A stretch of DNA of 40,959 nucleotides from Lentisphaerae bacterium GWF2_49_21 (GTDB taxonomy: Bacteria; Verrucomicrobiota; Lentisphaeria; Victivallales; GWF2-50-93). The first letter of the stretch is position 1, and every line of letters starts with the position of its first letter. Position numbers and translations under genes: made by a program. Below the pieces are notes generated by a model. That model did no database searches. It saw only the letters and a list, made by a program, of their open reading frames with translations, and was not told the origin of the DNA. Location: the NCBI GenBank assembly GCA_001804805.1, contig MHBH01000033.1, positions 126,882 through 167,840 on the forward strand, read 5' to 3'. Positions 16,894 to 25,320 of the stretch are shown piece by piece.

Positions 16894-17733
16894 ATGGAAA
16901 GGCGTGGAAAAAGTTATTCGATCAAGTTTACGTTGATCGAACTATTGGTAGTTATTGCGATTATCGCAATCCTCGCGGCGCTTCTCCTTCCTGCATTAAA
17001 GAAGTCAAAGGAACAGGCGAAGAAGGCCTTGTGCATCAGCAATGAAAAGCAGGTCTACACGACCATGCTGAATTTCACGACTGACTTCGACGACAGGTTT
17101 CCCGGCGGAGCCCATCAAGTGATTCCCACGTCGGGCGCGGTGACTTGGTACACTATACTGAACGAACTGATGTATGATGGCAAGCCGAGGATTGTAGGAT
17201 ATTATATGCCGACTGATCCATATGCCGCCTCGAAAGGCGAGACCACATACGATTCAGGTTCGTATCTGCTATGTCCGACAAAAAATTTTGTTGGTGCGGG
17301 CTACAGTCGTTACTGGGGATATAATATCGATGCAATGGGCGGTTACAACTGGGGTGCTTATCCTGAATGCGGAACATACGGAAAGTCACTTGACGTCAGT
17401 TCTCAGACACCGCCGCCATATGTGGCTCCAAAGTATGACTCGTATTATCTCGGGGCCAAGACATCTCTGTTCCAAAAGCCCTCATCGCAGTTCCTTCTTG
17501 TGGAAACGGAGTTTTCAGGTGAATGCGTCTTTGCCAAATCGCCATACACCTTGACACTCGGTGACGATTCCGCGTTTCCTGCCTATACCGCATATCATGG
17601 CTGGTATTCATTCCGGCATGGCGGATTCAGCGGGAATTTCCTTTTCATCGATGGTCATGTCGAAGGCCTCGGTCCGTATGACGAGATCAATACGAAGGCG
17701 AGATTCTACATTGATATTGCAAGCCCGAAATGA
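16894..17733 (+). CDS. Type II pseudopilin-like secreted protein (DUF1559-type)
   Basis: 279 residues. After a short basic leader comes the prepilin motif [18 protein letters not shown] with the Glu at +5, followed by a long helix ([20 protein letters not shown]). This is processed by prepilin peptidase and placed in the membrane like a type II secretion pseudopilin. The remainder is a beta-rich globular domain ending in the family's [12 protein letters not shown] segment. Such proteins occur in very large numbers in Lentisphaerota and relatives and are proposed to aid polysaccharide uptake or secretion; the role is not established. It opens an operon with a deacetylase, a second pseudopilin-like gene and an SGNH-type gene. 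Confidence 0.85.
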   Translation: MERRGKSYSIKFTLIELLVVIAIIAILAALLLPALKKSKEQAKKALCISNEKQVYTTMLNFTTDFDDRFPGGAHQVIPTSGAVTWYTILNELMYDGKPRIVGYYMPTDPYAASKGETTYDSGSYLLCPTKNFVGAGYSRYWGYNIDAMGGYNWGAYPECGTYGKSLDVSSQTPPPYVAPKYDSYYLGAKTSLFQKPSSQFLLVETEFSGECVFAKSPYTLTLGDDSAFPAYTAYHGWYSFRHGGFSGNFLFIDGHVEGLGPYDEINTKARFYIDIASPK

Positions 17734-17787
17734 GAAAAAATACAAATGCCAATAGGACACGCTGAAGCTGTGAACCCCGACATAATT

Positions 17788-18906
17788 ATGATAACCTGCA
17801 AAAGGCTATTTTTTTTAACAGCAATATTATTGTTGTCTGCGAATTTCGCATCAGCGGAAAATAAGAATAAGATTCTCGCAGGTAAACCGGAAAAGCCGCG
17901 TTTCACAGTAAAGGATATTGAATGGCCAGAAAAATTTGGAGATGCATCTGTTTGCCTTTGGAAGGACGATGCAATTGCGGCATTTTCCCTGACGATCGAC
18001 GACAACTGCGCCCCGGACCACGAGTGGTGGCTGGAGACCGGAAAGAAATATGGATTCCCGATCACATGGTTCGTCATCACCGACAGGATCAGCGGTACAA
18101 ACTCATTCAACGGCACCTGGGAAGGCTACAAGAAATTGATTGATGCCGGGAACGATGTAGGCTCCCATACCGCCATGCATCTCCACATTGATGAGCCGGG
18201 ATGGAAGGATATTGAGACTGAGTATGCTGATTCGAAGAAAGACATAGAGGAAAACATAAAAGGGCACAAGGCTTTTGTGCTTGCTTTTCCCGGAGGCCCT
18301 AATACCAAGCTGAATGATCAGGAGATAGCCGCGAAATATTATATCGGATGCCGCGCAGGTTCAGCCGCAATCAATCCCGCGAACATGATCAATTACACGT
18401 CAATAAACAGTATTGGTGCCATCAATATCGGAAATGCCCAGTTCGAATCGCAGGACCTGCTGACGGCATTGGAGAAGGGCAGGGCGAAGAGGGCGCAGTT
18501 CTACAGGGGCTGGTACTGCTGCCATTTCCACCTTGTTAAACCCGAATTGAGGGAAGAACTCTCAAAGCCGTTTGAGTTCCTGGCTGCAAAAATCAAGTCA
18601 GATGAACTCTGGGCCGGGCTTTTCCGCGACATTGCAATGTATGGACAGGAGAGGGATACTGCGAAGTTGACCGTAAAAGAAGTTGCAAAGGACAAGATTG
18701 TTCTCAGCCTGAATGACGAGATGGATGATTCGATATTTAATTATCCGCTGACGGTGAAGGTCAGGCTTGAGCCTTCATGGAAAAGTGCCGAGGCCATGCA
18801 GGATTCGAAGAAGGTAAAATGCAGGCTTGTGACAAACAACGGTGGCAACTACGCATTGATACAGGTCGTCCCCGACATTGGGGATGTAACAGTAACAGGG
18901 AAGTAG
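17788..18906 (+). CDS. Exported polysaccharide deacetylase-like protein
   Basis: 372 residues from the ATG at 17788, chosen because it puts a clean signal peptide ([20 protein letters not shown]) first; an in-frame ATG at 17746 would add 14 residues and neither has a strong ribosome site. The NodB-type fold is visible: SLTIDDN with the catalytic/metal Asp pair, [10 protein letters not shown] giving the metal His residues, and LAFPGG. The family removes N- or O-acetyl groups from polysaccharides (chitin, xylan, peptidoglycan) using a divalent metal. It is encoded between two pseudopilin-like genes in one operon, about 55 bp after the first and 8 bp before the second, so it probably acts on the same exported glycan. 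Confidence 0.82.
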   Translation: MITCKRLFFLTAILLLSANFASAENKNKILAGKPEKPRFTVKDIEWPEKFGDASVCLWKDDAIAAFSLTIDDNCAPDHEWWLETGKKYGFPITWFVITDRISGTNSFNGTWEGYKKLIDAGNDVGSHTAMHLHIDEPGWKDIETEYADSKKDIEENIKGHKAFVLAFPGGPNTKLNDQEIAAKYYIGCRAGSAAINPANMINYTSINSIGAINIGNAQFESQDLLTALEKGRAKRAQFYRGWYCCHFHLVKPELREELSKPFEFLAAKIKSDELWAGLFRDIAMYGQERDTAKLTVKEVAKDKIVLSLNDEMDDSIFNYPLTVKVRLEPSWKSAEAMQDSKKVKCRLVTNNGGNYALIQVVPDIGDVTVTGK

Positions 18907-18913
18907 CTGGAAA

Positions 18914-19621
18914 ATGAATGCTGGCAGGGAAAACAAATTCACTCTTATTGAACTTCTGGTCGTGATTGCGATCATCGCAATCCTGGCGGCGCTGCTTCTC
19001 CCGTCACTGAAAAGTGCGAAGGAGGAGGCGAAAAAAATTGTCTGTCTGAGCCAGATCAAGCAGTTGAACCTGGCTGCCCAGATGTACTTGGAGGAAGGAG
19101 GCATGCATTTCCCTCCTGGCAACAATGGAGGTGCCTATGGAGTCGGTGACCAATGGTATCAGGCCTCATTGCTTGGCTCTTATTTCAATGCGGACTTGCC
19201 GCGATACTACAAGATAAACGGTGTTTGGTGTCCCCCTTATGACAGTATCATCAGATGTCCATCCCTTCCGGTGCAGAAGGGTGCCGAGGAGGTACGTTCC
19301 TGGATAGCTCTGAACAGTTCCTGGTATTTTGCAGATACAGCAAAGGCTTATGAATATGGGCCAAGTATTACGGAATTCAAGAGTCCCGAGAAGGTGGTAG
19401 TGTTTGAGGACTGTCCATATGCCGCTTTCAGCTACATATGCAATTATGCAACCGTCGGAGGGGCATGGATTGAAGGCAGCACCACCTCCTATGTCTGCGA
19501 TTACAGGCACAAAGGCGGTGTAAATTACGGCTTTGCCGATGCACATGCGGCCTATATAAAAAATCCGAATAGCGCATTTAATGCAGGAGAGATCAGGGCA
19601 AGACCGAATCTGAGCAGGTGA
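18914..19621 (+). CDS. Second type II pseudopilin-like secreted protein
   Basis: 235 residues with the prepilin leader and [18 protein letters not shown] motif at about residues 9-26, then a helix ([20 protein letters not shown]) and a globular domain ending [15 protein letters not shown]. Same family as the gene at 16894 but shorter and divergent outside the N-terminus, so not a recent duplication. It starts 8 bp after the deacetylase stop codon, and its TGA overlaps a GTG of the next reading frame, consistent with one transcript. Confidence 0.84.
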   Translation: MNAGRENKFTLIELLVVIAIIAILAALLLPSLKSAKEEAKKIVCLSQIKQLNLAAQMYLEEGGMHFPPGNNGGAYGVGDQWYQASLLGSYFNADLPRYYKINGVWCPPYDSIIRCPSLPVQKGAEEVRSWIALNSSWYFADTAKAYEYGPSITEFKSPEKVVVFEDCPYAAFSYICNYATVGGAWIEGSTTSYVCDYRHKGGVNYGFADAHAAYIKNPNSAFNAGEIRARPNLSR

Positions 19622-19650
19622 AAATCATAACTGAGGAGCTGAAGATTAAG

Positions 19651-20973
19651 ATGAAGAACCGAATTTTATCGGCTATTGCCATGTTGTTTTGTATTACCGC
19701 TGTTTCTTTTGGCGCAGATAAGAAATTGGATGGCGCGCCCTATGTGGATTCGAAGACAATCAAGGAACGGTTTTCGGAGATCACGGAAAAGGACATGGAC
19801 ATGCTCCGCACCAAGAAGATACTCTTTGCGAGCCGATCATTCGGACTCAACATGTACAAGGGGCTTTCAGCGCTGGCTAAGAAAGATAAGAAATACGAGT
19901 TCCTGTCCTCATATAAGCGTTATGACGTGTTCAAGGCCGGAGGGGATCTCAGCATAATACCTGCGGACGCCTTCAAGGAGACGAACTTCGTGCATTTCAT
20001 GGCGACTTATTATCCGCATACCAAGCGAGTGGAGGAGATGGACACGCTCCTGCGCAAGGCCCCGCACAAGTTCGGCGACAAGGTCGATGCCGTGATCATC
20101 TTCTACCATACCGCGACGACCGATGCATTTAAGACATACTCCGAAAACATGGATGCATGGAGGAAAGATTTCCCCAAAGCCCATTTCATATATGTAACTG
20201 CCGGATTCATGGGGCCGAAGTACGCCAAGGACAATGAAAAGGCGCACGCCTTCAGTGAAATGGTCCGGGCCCGCTACAAGGGGAAGGCGCCCCTCTACGA
20301 TATGGCGGCGATCCTAAGCGACGATTTCAGGGCAGGGCATTTCTATTGTCCGGAGTATAGCAATGATCCTGCCGATGTTCATCCCAACCTCGAGGCGGGT
20401 GAAACCATGCTTGCCAAGGGATTCCTGCTCGTGCTCAGGGATGCCTTCCTGCAGAAGACTCCTGATGCAGTGAACGGCAAGGCAGCTGTGAAGACTGAAG
20501 AAGCAAAAACGCCAAAAACTGTTACCGAGACCTTGGCGCCGGATAATCCGGATTACAAGGCAGTCCGGAAGATACTCGATGCCAACCAGCTGACAAAGAA
20601 GAAAGTTGAAAATGTGGCTGTGGTCAGCAATGGCAGGATAACTGAATTGTTCCTTCAGGAAGGAGGCATATCGGAACTTCCTGATGCCATTGGAACCCTT
20701 ACCGCGCTCAAGAAGCTGCATCTGTATGGGGACCGCACTCTGAAATATCCTCTTCTGAAAAAAATATCCCCGTCAATAGGCAAGTGCACCGAGCTTGAGG
20801 AACTTCTCCTGAACCAGAATGATCTAAGCGGTTTGCCCGAGGAGATCGTCAGCCTGAAGAAAATCAAGAACCTTTCTCTTGGCGACAACCGTCTCAAGGG
20901 TTTGTCTCCAGCGGTCCTGGAATGGGTAAAACGCTACGATCCCAAAGGTGTTGAGGATCAGAAAGGCGATTGA
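19651..20973 (+). CDS. Exported SGNH-hydrolase-like protein with C-terminal leucine-rich repeats
   Basis: 440 residues from the ATG at 19651, preceded by a GAGGAG site and starting a signal peptide (MKNRILSAIAMLFCITAVSF). A GTG at 19618 in the same frame would overlap the previous gene and hide the signal. Residues about 50-265 resemble an SGNH-fold domain: strand ILFASRSFG, a central VDAVIIFYHTATTD, and D242-V-H244 in ADVHPNLEAGETMLA, the usual catalytic Asp-His pair. The nucleophile is uncertain (S61 or S63). Residues about 325-425 form four or five leucine-rich repeats (ELEELLLNQNDLSGLPEEIV and LKKIKNLSLGDNRLKGLSP). SGNH domains de-esterify acetylated glycans, matching the neighbouring deacetylase. 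The combination with LRRs is unusual. Confidence 0.68.
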   Translation: MKNRILSAIAMLFCITAVSFGADKKLDGAPYVDSKTIKERFSEITEKDMDMLRTKKILFASRSFGLNMYKGLSALAKKDKKYEFLSSYKRYDVFKAGGDLSIIPADAFKETNFVHFMATYYPHTKRVEEMDTLLRKAPHKFGDKVDAVIIFYHTATTDAFKTYSENMDAWRKDFPKAHFIYVTAGFMGPKYAKDNEKAHAFSEMVRARYKGKAPLYDMAAILSDDFRAGHFYCPEYSNDPADVHPNLEAGETMLAKGFLLVLRDAFLQKTPDAVNGKAAVKTEEAKTPKTVTETLAPDNPDYKAVRKILDANQLTKKKVENVAVVSNGRITELFLQEGGISELPDAIGTLTALKKLHLYGDRTLKYPLLKKISPSIGKCTELEELLLNQNDLSGLPEEIVSLKKIKNLSLGDNRLKGLSPAVLEWVKRYDPKGVEDQKGD

Positions 20974-20996
20974 ACCTGTATTCCAGGAGTTGACTT

Positions 20997-21072
20997 CATG
21001 ACATGATTACCGTATTTTCCTGTCTTTATGAATTCAATTTATCCTGTTAATCCAGTTATCCTGTCAAGTTGT
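20997..21072. repeat. Dispersed GACAGGAT/ATCCTGTC repeat, copy 3
   Basis: CATGACATGATTACC on the left and ATCCTGTTAATCCAG plus TTATCCTGTCAAG on the right (to about 21071) match the family at 7312 and 15148. It fills most of the 123-bp gap between the SGNH-LRR gene and the GH3 gene. Confidence 0.5.
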
Positions 21073-21096
21073 TAAAGTTTAATAAGGGGAGTTCTT

Positions 21097-22803
21097 ATGT
21101 CCAGCAAGTCGGAAATGATCAGCAGGCTTATCGGGAAAATGACTCTTGAACAGAAGGTCGGACAGTGTTTCGTGATCGGATTTACTGGTACCATGATCAC
21201 TCCGACTATCATTGAAAGAATAAAGAGATATTGTCCGGCGGGCATCCGCTGCGGGCTTACGTTCAGGATAAAGACTGCATATTATGATCCCTACGCCACT
21301 TCACCTAAGTTCGCTCACAGGGTGATCCGTTATCCGGTCGGTACCGTAAAGGATTTCGTTCCCGGGCTTCCAGTACCGGAATGTACGAATGAAGAATATT
21401 GCGCATTCCTGAATACAATGAAGAAGGCGTCGCTCAACAATGATCTTGGAATTCCAGTACACATCACGATGGACATGGAAGGCGATGCAAGCGCAGATTA
21501 CCCGAGGGATGGAATAAGGTTCTTCCCGTCGTGCGGTGGAATAGGGCGCACTGGTGATACGAAACTCGCACATGATGTCGCCTGGGCGGTTGCGCGCGAA
21601 CTGACTTCGCTTGGAGTCAGCTGGCTGCATTCGCCGGTGATAGACGTCAATACCGAGCCTATGAATCCGGAGATAGGCATCAGGAGTTATTCCGATAAGA
21701 CCGATGAAGTCGTGAAGTTCGTGTCAGCCGCCCTGAAAGGATTCAAGGAAGGGGGAATCGTTGCGACCGGCAAGCATTATCCCGGACGTGGCGCCTCGTC
21801 GCAGGATGCGCATCATGGTCTGCCGGTCATCAAGCTTTCAAGGAAGAAGATGATGGATGCACATATCAGGCCGTACGCGGAAATGATCGAGAAGGAGATT
21901 CCTCTGCCGTGCGTGATGACCGCGCACACTGCCTATCCTGAAATCGATCCTTCAGGACTTCCAGCTTCGTTGTCAAAGGTCTTTATCACGGATATTCTCA
22001 AGAACGAACTTGGATTCAAGGGGACGGTCACTACTGATGACATCACGATGGGTGGAATTGCCGCGAAGTTCGAGATCGTCGAGGCATGCCTGAGATCATT
22101 GAACGCCGGAAACGATCTCATACTCCTCAGGGAGGAAAGCCCGCTGATCGATGAAGTCATTCCCGGGCTTGTGAAGGCCGTGAAGAAAGGACAGCTGAAG
22201 GAATCAAGGCTTGATGAGGCCATCACTCGTACACTTTCTGTGAAATATGATTATGGTTTCTTCAAGAACGGCGGGATAAGGGATGTGAAGAAGGCGAGTG
22301 ACGGCATCAGGGATCCGAAGGTGATAAACATTGCGAGATCCGCAGCAAAGAAGGTGCAGGTGATCCTGCGTGACAAGCAGAAGCTGCTGCCTGTCGCCAA
22401 ATCGGAGAAAGTCCTGTTGATCGAACAGATAAATCCTCTCCACAAGCTTGTTAACACGCAGGAATGCCATCCATCACTTCTCTGGGAGCAGATGCTGAAA
22501 TATTCTGACAATGTGATCAACGTCGAGACCTCCATGGACTACACCGAGGACGATGTGAAGAGGATCAAGCGGCGTCTTGGCGAGGCTGAACTTATCGTTG
22601 CGACAAATTATTATTTCCGCAGATCGGCCGACGGCGGTGATTTCATACAGCGCCTGCACAAGATGACGAAGAAACCGATCATCGTCGTGGCGAACACTCA
22701 CTATCCACAGGCCCTTAAACCTGAGTTCAAGACGGTCATACTCACCTATGGTTCGTCTCCGGAATGCATCGCAGAAGCCGCGAGGGCGATATTCAGGAAA
22801 TAG
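21097..22803 (+). CDS. Glycoside hydrolase family 3 protein (NagZ/beta-glucosidase-like)
   Basis: 568 residues. The N-terminal GH3 barrel (about 12-350) shows GKMTLEQKVGQCFVIGF at its start, the substrate-binding KHYPGRG (K226-H227), a D/H loop SSQDAHHGLP, and the nucleophile region VTTDDITMGG with D314. The SQDAHH loop resembles the Asp-His acid/base dyad of N-acetyl-beta-hexosaminidases (NagZ type), which favours an amino-sugar substrate. A Rossmann-like GH3 C-terminal domain follows (about 385-568). There is no signal peptide, so it is probably cytoplasmic and acts on imported oligosaccharides. A strong AGGGGAG site precedes the ATG. The next gene begins about 30 bp downstream. Confidence 0.87.
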   Translation: MSSKSEMISRLIGKMTLEQKVGQCFVIGFTGTMITPTIIERIKRYCPAGIRCGLTFRIKTAYYDPYATSPKFAHRVIRYPVGTVKDFVPGLPVPECTNEEYCAFLNTMKKASLNNDLGIPVHITMDMEGDASADYPRDGIRFFPSCGGIGRTGDTKLAHDVAWAVARELTSLGVSWLHSPVIDVNTEPMNPEIGIRSYSDKTDEVVKFVSAALKGFKEGGIVATGKHYPGRGASSQDAHHGLPVIKLSRKKMMDAHIRPYAEMIEKEIPLPCVMTAHTAYPEIDPSGLPASLSKVFITDILKNELGFKGTVTTDDITMGGIAAKFEIVEACLRSLNAGNDLILLREESPLIDEVIPGLVKAVKKGQLKESRLDEAITRTLSVKYDYGFFKNGGIRDVKKASDGIRDPKVINIARSAAKKVQVILRDKQKLLPVAKSEKVLLIEQINPLHKLVNTQECHPSLLWEQMLKYSDNVINVETSMDYTEDDVKRIKRRLGEAELIVATNYYFRRSADGGDFIQRLHKMTKKPIIVVANTHYPQALKPEFKTVILTYGSSPECIAEAARAIFRK

Positions 22804-22822
22804 GACAGGATAACAGGATTGG
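22802..22822. repeat. Dispersed GACAGGAT repeat fragment, copy 4
   Basis: GGACAGGATAACAGGATTGG, beginning in the GH3 stop codon, is a single arm of the family seen at 7312, 15148 and 20997. It lies directly before the next gene. Confidence 0.45.
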
Positions 22823-22832
22823 CGTGGTATAT

Positions 22833-23651
22833 ATGAAAAGGTTCCTGATAATTCTTCTTTTCTTTACGGCTGCCTGGCTGCATGGGCAAGCCGGTTCTTT
22901 CACGGTGTCCACATACAATCTCAATTATGGTAATTTCAATCAGAAGCTGATCAAGACGGCGATTGAAGGAGCCGGCAGCGACATTGTAGCATTGCAGGAG
23001 ACCAATAAGGACGTTGAAGGTTTTCTAGGAAAGACATTTACAAAGCAATATCAGTCAGTCAGCTTTACCGGTAACAGGGGAAAGCATCCGGGCGAACGGT
23101 TTGGCTTCCTTTCTAAATATGCGTTTGAATCATTGAACTTCATCAAGCCTAAAGACGGAATCTTCGGCTCCTATGTTGCGATAACGGCAATTAATGGGAT
23201 CAAGCTGCAAATAGTGAATGTGCATCTGCAGCCTACGAGATTGAGCAAGGAGAAGGGTTTGACCGAAAATCTTGCGCTGTTAGCTGAAGCCGATGAAACC
23301 CACCTGAAGGAAATCAAGAATATTTTGGACATCATAGACAAAAAGTTGCCCACAATCGTCCTCGGAGACTTCAATTCCATGTCATTTTTTAAGACGTGTA
23401 ATTATATGAAGGAGAACGGTTATATTGACTGTGTGGCCGGCTTGTCTGAAAATCCTGACATGATGCACACATGGAGCTGGAAATTGAAGAATGGCTACGA
23501 ACTGCCTGCGAGGATTGATTTTATCTTCTGTAATGATGCCTTTGTTCCCAAGAACATGAAAATCGATAAGGAGACCGGTTCTGATCATTTCCTGATGACG
23601 GTGGAACTGGAATTCAAGAAATCTGAGAAGCAGGGAAACGAGAAAAAATAA
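22833..23651 (+). CDS. Exported endonuclease/exonuclease/phosphatase family hydrolase
   Basis: 272 residues from the ATG at 22833, which begins a signal peptide (MKRFLIILLFFTAAWLHG). The EEP fold motifs are all present: STYNLNYGN (Asn), VALQET (metal Glu), VNVHLQP, VLGDFNS (Asp/Asn) and the final GSDHF (Asp/His). Members hydrolyse phosphodiester bonds of DNA, RNA, phospholipids or inositol phosphates using Mg2+. An exported member close to sugar enzymes could release phosphate or nucleosides outside the cell; the substrate cannot be told. The nearby in-frame ATG at 22764 lies inside the GH3 gene and is rejected. Convergent with the AraC gene. Confidence 0.84.
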   Translation: MKRFLIILLFFTAAWLHGQAGSFTVSTYNLNYGNFNQKLIKTAIEGAGSDIVALQETNKDVEGFLGKTFTKQYQSVSFTGNRGKHPGERFGFLSKYAFESLNFIKPKDGIFGSYVAITAINGIKLQIVNVHLQPTRLSKEKGLTENLALLAEADETHLKEIKNILDIIDKKLPTIVLGDFNSMSFFKTCNYMKENGYIDCVAGLSENPDMMHTWSWKLKNGYELPARIDFIFCNDAFVPKNMKIDKETGSDHFLMTVELEFKKSEKQGNEKK

Positions 23652-23675
23652 TCGCCGGCGCTCCGATAAGAAGAT

Positions 23676-23695
23676 CTCGGGCAGGAATGCCCGAG
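23676..23695. terminator. Hairpin between convergent genes
   Basis: CTCGGGCA (23676-23683), loop GGAA, TGCCCGAG (23688-23695) is a perfect 8-bp stem touching the stop codon of the AraC gene and 24 bp after the EEP stop. It has a short T-rich flank (TTACTTTTCC) and may terminate the forward transcript; it also resembles the other stop-associated palindromes in this window. Confidence 0.5.
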
Positions 23696-24538
23696 TTACT
23701 TTTCCTTCTTCGGCGGATGGCCGCGGATCTTCCTGTACTGGCGGCTGAAGTAGTTGCTGTCGGTGAATCCCGAAGCGAAAGCCGCCTCCTTCACGGAAAT
23801 ATCTCCAGACTTCAGAAGCTTTGAAGCGTGCGAAATTCGCAGGCGGAGCTGGTAGTCTATCGGTGAGAATCCCGTGGATTTCTTGAAGGCCCGGAAGAAG
23901 GTGCTGCGCGACATCGAAGACATCTTCAGGAGACGTGGAATGTCGAGGGGCTCCCGGAAATGCTGTTCGATATGGCTTATTACGCTGGCGAACTTCAACA
24001 TTGGGCTCTGGTTCTTCTCGTACATCTTCGAATAGCATCTGGAGAGGAAGCCTGCGAGCCGCATGAAATGCGCGGTCGCCATGAACTCGTAGCCGGGAGT
24101 ATGCCTTTGGGTTTCATTGGTGATGTCCTCGATTATTCCGGAAGCGTGCGCTAGCTGTTCTGGAGTCAGCTGGAGACGGTGCTCGAAGCGTGCCTGTCCT
24201 CTTATTTCCGGCTGGATCATGAAGAGCGCATGGTATCCTGGGAGTTTCTTAAGCTCGCTCCTTGGCATGTTCATCGCTTCGAGCTGGAAGAGGATGTTCA
24301 CCAGATGCATGTTCGTAGTGTCGCGGTATCCATGGCTTCTTCCCTTGCGGATGATGAAGACGTCCCCCGCCGACAGCTCATAGGATTCGTTGTCGGTGAA
24401 GTGCACTCCTTTCCCACGCTGGATTATCACAAGCTCGTCGAAGCCGTGTCCGTGCAGGCTCATAGGCCCCTGCGGATACTGCAGGTTTATTACCAGAGGG
24501 AATTCTTCGGGCAGATAACGATGGACTTTGTTTTTCAT
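23696..24538 (-). CDS. AraC family transcriptional regulator with cupin sensor domain
   Basis: 280 residues from the ATG at 24538. The N-terminal cupin-like sensor domain (about 8-100: GHGFDELVIIQRGKGVHF, SAGDVFIIRKGRSHGY) is followed by a C-terminal AraC DNA-binding domain (about 175-275). The latter has two helix-turn-helix units (LDIPRLLKMSSMSRSTFFRA and ISVKEAAFASGFTDSNYFSR). Regulators of this build sense sugars and usually activate neighbouring catabolic genes; the GH106-like gene at 25433 is a plausible target. The frame stays open another 60 codons upstream to 24718, but that stretch runs through the GACNNAAAG arrays and reads as low-quality protein, so it is not counted. The four-helix element begins 38 bp upstream of the start, in the promoter position. 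Confidence 0.85.
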   Translation of the reverse strand: MKNKVHRYLPEEFPLVINLQYPQGPMSLHGHGFDELVIIQRGKGVHFTDNESYELSAGDVFIIRKGRSHGYRDTTNMHLVNILFQLEAMNMPRSELKKLPGYHALFMIQPEIRGQARFEHRLQLTPEQLAHASGIIEDITNETQRHTPGYEFMATAHFMRLAGFLSRCYSKMYEKNQSPMLKFASVISHIEQHFREPLDIPRLLKMSSMSRSTFFRAFKKSTGFSPIDYQLRLRISHASKLLKSGDISVKEAAFASGFTDSNYFSRQYRKIRGHPPKKEK

Positions 24539-24575
24539 GCTCTTAATGAATATTGGTATCGTGCGGTTTTCAAAT

Positions 24576-25306
24576 GACAAAAAGGACCTAAAGGACAGAA
24601 AGTAATACAAAATACTGGAAAATCGGAAGTCGTGAAGTAATTTGTATGAGTCCTTTATGTCGCTTGAGTCCTTTTGGTCCTTTGATTTAGGAGAATCATC
24701 CATGCCCGAACACTTCATCCCGCCGCATGGCGGGTATAAGAATCTCCTCTCTTATAAAAAGTCTGTGATAGTCTATGATGCGACGGTGTATTTCTGCGAC
24801 CGCTTTTACAAGAAAAGCGATAGGACTTATGACCAGATGATCCAGGCCGCCCGTTCTGGAAAACAGAACATCATAGAAGGAAGCATGGCTTCAGCGACAT
24901 CCAAGGAAACCGAAATTAAGCTGACGAATGTAGCCAGGGCCAGCTTGGAAGAACTCCTCGAGGACTATCGTGATTTTCTTAGAAACAGGAAGCTTGAGGA
25001 ATGGCCCAAGGAACACCGTTACGCGAAACGTTTGAGGGAGCTCAACCGCAAGCCTGATGCTGATTACGAGACCTTCCGCAAAGGCATAGAAAATCCAGAT
25101 CCTGCGATTTCCGCAAATGTGATTATCGGACTGATCAAGGTCACCAGCACTCTCCTGAAGAACCAGATAAGCCGGCTCGAGGATGATTTCGTGGAAAATG
25201 GCGGACTCCGCGAACGGATGTTCCAGGCAAGGCTGAAACAACGCCAAAAGCAGACTCTCAATTCTTGAAATTCTTTGTCCTTTATGTCCTTTGCGTCCTT
25301 TCTGTC
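24576..25306 (+). mobile_element. Candidate element: four-helix-bundle gene bounded by GACNNAAAG arrays
   Basis: Array 1 on the plus strand is three tandem 9-bp units GACNNAAAG (24576-24602). Array 2 (24650-24684) and array 3 (25273-25306) carry the same unit on the minus strand as CTTTNNGTC, with about four units each, one of which in array 2 is degenerate. Arrays 1 and 3 are therefore terminal inverted repeats around a single gene, and array 2 ends just before its ribosome site. The outer edges also share ATGACA. No transposase is present, so mobility is inferred from the layout only. Confidence 0.5.
24702..25268 (+). CDS. Four helix bundle suffix-domain protein (23S rRNA IVS protein-like)
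   Basis: 188 residues from the ATG at 24702, chosen because a TAGGAG site lies 8 bp upstream; an ATG at 24642 would translate array 2. The N-terminal IPPHGGYKNLLSYKKSVIVY and the core RTYDQMIQAARSGKQNIIEG ... KETEIKLTNVARASLEELLE are hallmarks of the four-helix-bundle family. That family includes proteins encoded in 23S rRNA intervening sequences and the Avd accessory protein of diversity-generating retroelements, here in the version with a C-terminal suffix domain. These proteins form basic barrel pentamers that bind nucleic acid; the biological role of stand-alone versions is unknown. The gene is isolated between arrays of a 9-bp repeat and matches neither neighbour functionally. Confidence 0.82.
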   Translation: MPEHFIPPHGGYKNLLSYKKSVIVYDATVYFCDRFYKKSDRTYDQMIQAARSGKQNIIEGSMASATSKETEIKLTNVARASLEELLEDYRDFLRNRKLEEWPKEHRYAKRLRELNRKPDADYETFRKGIENPDPAISANVIIGLIKVTSTLLKNQISRLEDDFVENGGLRERMFQARLKQRQKQTLNS

Positions 25307-25320
25307 ATTTTTATAGCATG

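Noticed and set aside
24539-24718. N-terminal extension of the AraC regulator to 24718
   Set aside because: The extra 60 residues are translated repeat arrays and low-complexity sequence; the cupin domain begins right after the ATG at 24538.
24702-25268. Avd gene of a diversity-generating retroelement
   Set aside because: No reverse transcriptase, template repeat or variable repeat is seen around it, and the N-terminal suffix-type sequence fits stand-alone four-helix proteins better.
24576-25306. CRISPR-like array made of GACNNAAAG units
   Set aside because: The unit is 9 bp with no spacers of 25-45 bp and no cas genes are nearby; the arrays are tandem and in opposite orientations.
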